From the NCBI GenBank assembly GCA_030607835.1, contig JAUWJE010000030.1:1-12334 (forward strand): a stretch of 12,334 nt of DNA, given 5' to 3'. A model generated the notes under the pieces. The model did no database searches and was not told the DNA's origin. It saw only the letters and a list, made by a program, of their open reading frames with translations. Positions 1 through 5,015 of this stretch are shown here, piece after piece (position 1 is the first letter of the stretch; each line of letters begins with the position of its first letter). This stretch comes from Candidatus Fermentibacterota bacterium. GTDB lineage: Bacteria; Fermentibacterota; Fermentibacteria; Fermentibacterales; JCC-6. The position numbers and the translations under genes are program-made.

Positions 1-1144
1 CATAGAACCTCTGCGAGCCAACCACCTCATAATTTATCTTGTGTTTCCTGCATGCGGTTTCGAATTGTCTCGATTGAGCATTAGTCCTGTAAAGCACAGC
101 TATTGAATCTTCGAGGCATGAACCGTCCTCCAGTATTTCCTCTATCTCCCGAAGGATCCATTCGGCTTCTTCAGCTTCATTATAGAGAGATTTGATCCTG
201 ATCGGGCACCCCGCATCCTTCCTGGTCCACAATGTCTTTCCATGCCTTTTCCGATTGTGCCTGACAAGAGCGGATGCGCCACGGAGAATATTTCCCGTTG
301 ACCTATAGTTTTCTTCCAATCTGATGATCTTTGTGCCGGGAAAATCGTCTGAAAACTGCAGAATATTCTCAACGCAAGCTCCTCTCCATGCGTATATGGA
401 CTGATCATCGTCTCCTACAACGCATACACCGGTATTATCGCATGTCAGTTCGATGAGAAGTTCATGCTGTACTTTGTTTGTATCCTGATATTCATCCACG
501 AGAATGTAGGAGAACATCGCGGAGTAGCGGTCTCTGATGTCAATATTTTGACGAAATATATCTAGAACACCTGTCAATAAATCGTCAAAATCGAACGCTC
601 CGGATGTTTTCAGGCGTTCCTGATACTTCATATATACTTCTGCCAGGTCGATTTCTCTCTGATTCACAACCTGCAGCAAAGCTTCTTCCGGAGATATACC
701 ACTGTTTTTGCATCTGGATATGTATCCCTTTACCTGTCCTGGCGTTATCTTTGATTTAGTCACCGAATCCTTCAGCAATAATCTAATCAGGGTTCTTTGA
801 TCATCAGCATCATAAATAGAATAATTCTCGTTATAACCCAGATGATGAGCTTCTCTGCGAAGAATCCATGCACAGATTGAATGAAACGTACCCATACGGA
901 CTCTGAAGCCTCTTCCAGGGAGAAGCGTTTCGATCCTGTTCCTCATTTCACCTGCCGCTTTATTGGTGAAAGTCATCGCCAGGATTTCCCACGGTGCCGA
1001 ATATTCATTCTCTATTATCCTTGCGATTTTTTCGATAAGCACCCTTGTCTTGCCGCTTCCCGCACCTGCAAGAACCAACAGAGGTCCATCCATATAATTG
1101 ATTGCTTCAAGCTGTCGGAGATTCAGATCTTCTTTCATTACCAT
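1..1144 (-). CDS. uvrD: UvrD/PcrA/Rep-type superfamily 1A DNA helicase, N-terminal half (cut by window edge)
   Basis: This is a 3'-5' DNA helicase of the UvrD/PcrA/Rep family, which unwinds DNA in excision repair, mismatch repair and replication-fork clearance in the cytoplasm. The frame is open from an ATG at 1144 to the window start, giving 381 residues with no stop, about half of the usual ~700. Visible motifs in order: Q motif with Gln11; Walker A AGAGSGKT (26-33); motif Ia TFTNKAA (58-64); motif II VDEYQDTN (216-223, Tyr where Phe is commoner); motif III VGDDDQSIYAWRGA (243-256); motif IV ENYRS (278-282); and LYRTNAQSR (351-359). A second in-frame ATG lies at 1138. Neither start has a recognisable Shine-Dalgarno, so the exact start is uncertain. 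It is separated from deoC by a terminator and is probably transcribed on its own. UvrD, PcrA and Rep cannot be told apart without the C-terminus, so the symbol is a family label. Confidence 0.95.
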   Translation of the reverse strand, partial: MVMKEDLNLRQLEAINYMDGPLLVLAGAGSGKTRVLIEKIARIIENEYSAPWEILAMTFTNKAAGEMRNRIETLLPGRGFRVRMGTFHSICAWILRREAHHLGYNENYSIYDADDQRTLIRLLLKDSVTKSKITPGQVKGYISRCKNSGISPEEALLQVVNQREIDLAEVYMKYQERLKTSGAFDFDDLLTGVLDIFRQNIDIRDRYSAMFSYILVDEYQDTNKVQHELLIELTCDNTGVCVVGDDDQSIYAWRGACVENILQFSDDFPGTKIIRLEENYRSTGNILRGASALVRHNRKRHGKTLWTRKDAGCPIRIKSLYNEAEEAEWILREIEEILEDGSCLEDSIAVLYRTNAQSRQFETACRKHKINYEVVGSQRFY

Positions 1145-1152
1145 TTTTCTAA

Positions 1153-1179
1153 TTGGAAAGAGTCTTGCTTACTTATAAT
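1153..1179 (+). promoter_or_regulatory. Putative sigma70-type promoter for the 29-residue ORF
   Basis: A perfect TATAAT -10 box lies at 1174-1179. The best -35 match is TTGGAA at 1153-1158, which leaves a short 15-bp spacer, so the -35 is weak. Transcription from about 1186 would give a leader of only some 20 nt carrying the AAGGAG at 1195-1200. The promoter lies just upstream of the helicase start, pointing away from it. The AT-rich core could also serve the minus strand (TATTAT, 1175-1180), but I see no convincing -35 there. Confidence 0.45.
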
Positions 1180-1207
1180 ATGCTATCAAACACAAAGGAG
1201 CTAAATA

Positions 1208-1297
1208 GTGATTAAGCCTGGACTGAAAAGCTGGTTAATGGTTGTTCTCGGAGGACTGATCATTCCACTTTTCATTCTCATCACATGGCCGGTCTGA
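1208..1297 (+). CDS. Small single-pass membrane protein, 29 residues
   Basis: A 29-codon frame starts at GTG 1208 and ends with TGA at 1295-1297. The start is supported by an AAGGAG Shine-Dalgarno at 1195-1200, seven bases upstream, and by a TATAAT box 29 bases before the start. The product has a short N-terminus with Lys3 and Lys7, then an unbroken hydrophobic segment from about residue 9 to 27 (WLMVVLGGLIIPLFILITW), and ends Pro-Val. This fits a single transmembrane helix with the N-terminus inside. It lies alone between the helicase and deoC genes, both on the other strand. I do not recognise the family and no function can be given. The combination of promoter, ribosome site and hydrophobic product argues for a real gene, but an ORF this short could arise by chance. 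Confidence 0.55.
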   Translation: MIKPGLKSWLMVVLGGLIIPLFILITWPV

Positions 1298-1339
1298 TCC
1301 CCTCCCTGATCGGCAATTGAGAATAATTCTATGTCCGGG

Positions 1340-1378
1340 AAATAAGCAGGCAACTGGCTGACCCCTCCAGTTGCCTGC
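1340..1378 (-). terminator. Rho-independent terminator of the deoC-containing cluster
   Basis: Two perfect 12-base arms, GCAGGCAACTGG at 1346-1357 and CCAGTTGCCTGC at 1367-1378, enclose a 9-base loop. Read on the minus strand, the stem begins 27 bases after the deoC stop and is followed by TTATTT (1345-1340), a short U-rich tail. On the plus strand it is followed by ACTGCATT, so termination is expected mainly for minus-strand transcripts. Confidence 0.75.
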
Positions 1379-1405
1379 ACTGCATTCAGACTAATCGTTG
1401 AAAGA

Positions 1406-2059
1406 TCAGAATTCAAGAGCTTCCACAATATCAATGCTTCTGCTGCATCCAAGTCTTCCGGCACCGGCATTTATCATTGACAGAGCATCCTGAAGGGTTC
1501 TGATTCCGCCTGATGCTTTTACACCTATCCTGCCTTTTACAGCTTTATGCATCAGCGCTACATCCTCTACTTTTGCCCCGGCACTGCCAAAACCAGTAGA
1601 GGTCTTAACCCATGCTGCTCCATTATCCATTGCGATATTGCAGGCAAGTATTTTTTCAGGATCCGTGAGTAGACAAGTTTCAATAATCACTTTAACCGGT
1701 ATTCCGGAAGCAGTGTTTACTACATCCCGGATACATTCAGCAACCTTCAGAGTGTTTCCATTCTTCAGATATCCAGCAGGCATGACCATATCTATTTCGG
1801 AAGCGCCATTCTCAACTGCTTTGGCAGTTTCCTCATCCATGCAATTGGTTGCGCCAAGGGGAAAACCTACTACAGAACAGACGAATGGTTTTTCCTCCTT
1901 CAGGACTACATTCGCGAGTGGAACCCAGATGGGATTAATACATACTGATGCAAATCCGTATTCAATAGATTCACCGCAGATTGTCTCTATATCGAATTGA
2001 CCCACATCCGGTCTGAGGAGTGTGTGATCAATCATTGATGCTAGTTCACTTCTGGTCAT
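1406..2059 (-). CDS. deoC: Deoxyribose-phosphate aldolase
   Basis: This class I aldolase cleaves 2-deoxyribose-5-phosphate to glyceraldehyde-3-phosphate and acetaldehyde in deoxynucleoside catabolism, in the cytoplasm. The 217 residues match the short bacterial DeoC class (about 210-225). Family motifs run in order: IDHTLLRPD (10-18), VCINPIWV (39-46), VVGFPLGA (63-70), ETAKAVENGASEIDMV (77-92), KVIIETCLL (123-131), WVKTSTGF (150-157), KASGGIRT (181-188) and AGAGRLG (198-204). The expected catalytic residues are present: Schiff-base Lys152, the second lysine Lys181 and Asp90. The ATG start overlaps the stop of the upstream COG3014 gene (ATGA), which suggests translational coupling. It is the last gene of the cluster, ahead of a strong hairpin. 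No other deo-pathway gene is in the window. Confidence 0.96.
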   Translation of the reverse strand: MTRSELASMIDHTLLRPDVGQFDIETICGESIEYGFASVCINPIWVPLANVVLKEEKPFVCSVVGFPLGATNCMDEETAKAVENGASEIDMVMPAGYLKNGNTLKVAECIRDVVNTASGIPVKVIIETCLLTDPEKILACNIAMDNGAAWVKTSTGFGSAGAKVEDVALMHKAVKGRIGVKASGGIRTLQDALSMINAGAGRLGCSRSIDIVEALEF

Positions 2060-3396
2060 AAAACCCGGTTCTCTCTGAGGAAGTACAGGTTGATAGAGCC
2101 TGAAGTAATTGATACTGCATCATCTGTAAAAACAGTTCTACCGTTCACTTTAACCGATAAAGGGTGGATTCCTTCAGGAAGAGCAAGTCGAGCAACATAA
2201 ATCTGCTCAGGAAGGGTCAGCCATGCTCTGAGATCAGCTCGCTCAGTAGCAGCACCTGCAAGACTCAGAAGAAAGCCGGTAATATTGGATATTGTACTGT
2301 TTTCAGAAGTGAGTTCTTCTACAATCTGTTCACCTGCTTCAGCAACTCCTGCCTTTATCGCCAGCCGCGCAATGGATCGTGCAATGTCCCGACCAGCCTG
2401 ATCTTCGAGATTCTTGCGCGCAATTGCGGCAAGATCCTCAGCAAGAAAACCGTTTGACTGATGATTTCCAGAAGACAGAACAACTGAAAGGGTATTCTGC
2501 TTGAAAGCTGCAATCCCGGGAAGAGCCAGTCTATAGATTCTGTCGTCAAAGACAAATGTATATGACCTCTCTATTCTGGGAGGAATCAGACCGGCCTCAA
2601 GGATTACGACAATCTCTCCGTGAGATGCATCCGGACCCTGATCCTGCCAGCCATCTATTTCAGGCCATTGATTCCGGTAATTCTGAAATACCGATTCCAT
2701 TCCCAGCTCGCTTGATAATCTGAGAATATCTGACTTGACTCTCAGGGGGGCAGGAATTCCGTATTCAACCGCATATGATGAGTCATAAACAGCCGCACTG
2801 TTTCTGTATGCTATTAACGCGTTATTGAGATCGCCTGATTTCTCGAAGAGGACGCCCATCAAATAGCGGATAAACGCATCATCACTATATCTGTTCCTGT
2901 TGTTCCTCTCGTAAGCAAGATTGAAAGCGCGAAGTTTATTATTAACTGCACGGCACTCTACAAGAGCATCTTCTATATTACTTTCAGCGGCATAGGACAC
3001 AGCCAGACAGTAATTTATGAATATTTTCTCGTAATCTGCCCCTCGGAACTCAAGAGCAAGATCACTGCTGAGAAACGCACCCACTTCCTGCCCCAGCTCA
3101 ATACCCCTCTGCTGATCACTGAGCCGGTCAGCCTGAAGAAGCACAGCCTCTGCTTCTGTGTACTCACACGAGAGTCTGAGAAGATTTCCAAGCTCCATCA
3201 GATAAAGCAGTCTATTCTTGCCGGTAGAATCCTGAAATGTCTCTCTGAATTCTTGAAGGGCGAGGTCCGGTCTTTCATTTCGAAGATCTGATGTTACCGG
3301 TTTCATTTCTCGAGTGTAATCAGTAGCGCATCCTGAAATAATCACCATTCCGGAAAACATAATGATGACACCTGAGCGAATGACCGATCTTATCAT
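2056..3396 (-). CDS. COG3014-like TPR lipoprotein, probably outer membrane
   Basis: The 446-residue product starts with a lipoprotein signal; the lipobox ISGC puts the lipidated cysteine at residue 23. Ala follows it, which in the E. coli sorting rule favours the outer membrane. Residues ~60-210 hold about three TPR-like helix pairs (for example around 64-92, 126-155 and 172-203). The C-terminal half resembles the COG3014 family: a GEIVVILEAGLIPP segment, an alanine/arginine-rich helix (DIARSIARLAIKAG), then ADLRAWLTLPEQIYVARLAL and a final NG-R-VF strand. The function of this family is unknown; it commonly neighbours LpoB-like genes, as here. The ribosome site GGAG lies about 12 bases from the ATG, which is far; Met13 is an alternative start that would leave a very short signal peptide. 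It ends in a 4-nt overlap with deoC. Assignment to COG3014 is from memory of its motifs. Confidence 0.8.
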   Translation of the reverse strand: MIRSVIRSGVIIMFSGMVIISGCATDYTREMKPVTSDLRNERPDLALQEFRETFQDSTGKNRLLYLMELGNLLRLSCEYTEAEAVLLQADRLSDQQRGIELGQEVGAFLSSDLALEFRGADYEKIFINYCLAVSYAAESNIEDALVECRAVNNKLRAFNLAYERNNRNRYSDDAFIRYLMGVLFEKSGDLNNALIAYRNSAAVYDSSYAVEYGIPAPLRVKSDILRLSSELGMESVFQNYRNQWPEIDGWQDQGPDASHGEIVVILEAGLIPPRIERSYTFVFDDRIYRLALPGIAAFKQNTLSVVLSSGNHQSNGFLAEDLAAIARKNLEDQAGRDIARSIARLAIKAGVAEAGEQIVEELTSENSTISNITGFLLSLAGAATERADLRAWLTLPEQIYVARLALPEGIHPLSVKVNGRTVFTDDAVSITSGSINLYFLRENRVL

Positions 3397-3412
3397 AATT
3401 TAGAACAGCTCC

Positions 3413-3449
3413 AGGTTTAGAACCTTAGACTGATAGCAGATAACTGCTA
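3413..3449 (-). other. Tandem short inverted repeats in the lpoB-COG3014 gap
   Basis: Two small perfect inverted repeats occupy this gap. TAGCAG/CTGCTA (3434-3439 and 3444-3449, loop of 4) includes the stop codon of the LpoB-like gene. AGGTT/AACCT (3413-3417 and 3421-3425, loop of 3) sits just upstream of the GGAG used by the next gene. Neither has a T run, so they are not terminators. They could affect mRNA processing or access to the ribosome site, but the stems are only 5-6 bp. Confidence 0.3.
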
Positions 3450-4052
3450 CCACTCAATAATTTTCTTTATCTCAAGGCTGCCCATCCAGGCCTTCAGTGC
3501 GGTTTCCACATCAATCAGTTCAATGCTGATCTGGTAGTAAATACTCCTGGTATGATCTACTTCATCAACAATTGAGCCAATATTCCCGGTCATCACAAAA
3601 TCTGCACCAATTTCACGCCCGAATTCTGCTGCAGTTTCAGGGGAGGAGAAAACGGTCTGATCAAATCTTTCGGCTCTGACTTCACCTCTGCTCGCTCCAC
3701 CAGCAGCAATTTGTGCTTCTCCGGATTCAATTAAAGCTCTTTCAATTTCGTTCATAAACAGATCTGTGTTAATGTGCTCGGAACTTTCATTGAAAATCGT
3801 TCCTACAACTATAACCGGCTGAGGAGCCCGTTCTCCCCTGGCTAAATCTCCGGTTCCGAATTCAGTAAGCCAGCGACCATCCAGACACTGGTCAACAATC
3901 GAATCGGCAACCATATGAGCATCAGTTTCGTTCCAGTAACCACTAAGATCTGTTACCATATCCGGGTCTGTTCTGGTCACTTCACGACCGCCACAACCAA
4001 TCATAAAAAGAACGATTGCAATCATCGCAAGACCGTATAACAACAATTTCAT
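3447..4052 (-). CDS. lpoB: LpoB-like penicillin-binding protein activator lipoprotein
   Basis: In E. coli, LpoB is an outer-membrane lipoprotein that reaches through the peptidoglycan to stimulate PBP1B. This 201-residue protein is close to that length (213). It has a signal ending in a lipobox with Cys20, followed by Gly, consistent with outer-membrane sorting. The family pattern is visible: DLSGYWNETDAHMVADSIVDQC near residues 35-56, a PVIVVGTIFNESSEHI strand-turn (78-93), then LFMNEIERALIESG, AAEFGREIGADFVMTGNIGSI and a final YYQISIELIDVETALKAWMG. A good AAGGGA ribosome site lies seven bases before the ATG. It follows the FGE-like gene by 21 bases and precedes the COG3014 lipoprotein, a pairing seen in other bacteria. 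Whether its partner is a PBP1B-like synthase cannot be judged here; no class A PBP is in the window. Confidence 0.85.
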   Translation of the reverse strand: MKLLLYGLAMIAIVLFMIGCGGREVTRTDPDMVTDLSGYWNETDAHMVADSIVDQCLDGRWLTEFGTGDLARGERAPQPVIVVGTIFNESSEHINTDLFMNEIERALIESGEAQIAAGGASRGEVRAERFDQTVFSSPETAAEFGREIGADFVMTGNIGSIVDEVDHTRSIYYQISIELIDVETALKAWMGSLEIKKIIEW

Positions 4053-4073
4053 GTTTTTCCCTTCAGTTAGGTT

Positions 4074-4928
4074 TTAATTCTTTTCAATCCACGGTATTGA
4101 TACTACTCCACGGAATATCACATTGTAATACCCGCTTCCCCTGAGTGCGGTTCCAGCAACAGGGGGAATAACCGGCTTGAAGATCAGTGCATAAGGAGAT
4201 TCCAATTCTGAAAGCGATCCCGGAGTTTGACCCCAGGCATCTCGAGTCCATTCCCACATCACACGATCAGCAGGGGATTGATTTTCTAAGAACATGGCAA
4301 GATTTGCGGGAGATATGCCAAGGATTCCGGACAGAGTCATAGTGATGAAATCAGAGTAAGTATTAAGTATCTCCCACGTATCCTCAATTTCAATAATCCC
4401 TGCTTCAGTCGCGGCAATCATTTCAGCTCTGCTTGGAAGACGACTGCCTCTGTCTAGAAGATAGAGGCTTGCAGCCTGCCATGTAAGTGACGCAGCCGGA
4501 ATATCAAAACAGCCGGTCTGAACTGTGATACTGATCACAGATCCCTGTACATCCTTATAGATAACCCACGGGGAGTAACGGACAAAAACAATATTTGCGT
4601 ACTCCTCTCCCATTGCTTCCCCAGGCATCAGGAGGTCCTCCTGACCCGAAATATATATGGGGATTTCCTGCAGGTGATGAATCTCATCGGAGAGCCATGA
4701 TAAAATATCTCTGCAGATGACAGGTTCTGAATCGATGAAAAATGGACCTACTTCAACATCCTCTCCATCTATAACAACTACTGAAGCCTCTACGAAAGCC
4801 ATACCCTCTGGAGGTTCAGGAATATCGCAGTGACTACAGAATGCGCCTGAATTCTCTGTTCCGCAAGCAGGACAGATCCATCCCCAGGCAAGGGCAGCAA
4901 GAACAAATAAAGGAAGAAGCACTTTCAA
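4074..4928 (-). CDS. Exported zinc-ribbon protein with degenerate FGE/SUMF-like domain
   Basis: The 284-residue product begins with a hydrophobic signal or anchor (residues 1-17). This leads directly into a four-cysteine ribbon, CPAC at 19-22 and CSHC at 31-34. The rest resembles the formylglycine-generating enzyme/sulfatase-modifying-factor fold (PF03781 type): GMAFVEASV (42-50), VGPFFIDSEPV (60-70), the hallmark SLTWQAASLYLLDRGSRLP (147-165) followed by SRAEM, VMWEWTRDAWG (223-233) and ALRGSGYYNVIFRG (261-274). The paired catalytic cysteines of true FGE are not present near the C-terminus; the only other cysteines are 72 and 140. It is therefore unlikely to oxidise cysteine and more likely binds a ligand, as many family members do. 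The start is TTG, set by a strong ribosome site. The family call rests on pattern recognition only. Confidence 0.7.
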   Translation of the reverse strand: MKVLLPLFVLAALAWGWICPACGTENSGAFCSHCDIPEPPEGMAFVEASVVVIDGEDVEVGPFFIDSEPVICRDILSWLSDEIHHLQEIPIYISGQEDLLMPGEAMGEEYANIVFVRYSPWVIYKDVQGSVISITVQTGCFDIPAASLTWQAASLYLLDRGSRLPSRAEMIAATEAGIIEIEDTWEILNTYSDFITMTLSGILGISPANLAMFLENQSPADRVMWEWTRDAWGQTPGSLSELESPYALIFKPVIPPVAGTALRGSGYYNVIFRGVVSIPWIEKN

Positions 4929-4935
4929 ACCGGTT

Positions 4936-4942
4936 CACCTCC
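4936..4942 (-). promoter_or_regulatory. Strong ribosome binding site that fixes a TTG start
   Basis: GGAGGTG on the minus strand lies seven bases before TTG 4928-4926. No ATG or GTG is better placed, and the hydrophobic signal follows at once, so the rare TTG start of the FGE-like gene is well supported. Confidence 0.8.
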
Positions 4943-5015
4943 GGATCTAAACTCAAGGATCATATACCTTTGAATGATATTATCTGAATCCTGACAACAA
5001 GTGTTATCCATATTG

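Noticed and set aside
881..1204. 107-codon plus-strand open frame
   Set aside because: It lies antisense to the helicase, whose motifs are unambiguous, and its translation shows no family pattern or signal.
1288..1314. GCCGGTC/GATCGGC inverted repeat overlapping the end of the 29-residue ORF
   Set aside because: The stem is 7 bp with a wobble pair and a 13-base loop, and no T run follows. It is weaker than the hairpin at 1346-1378.
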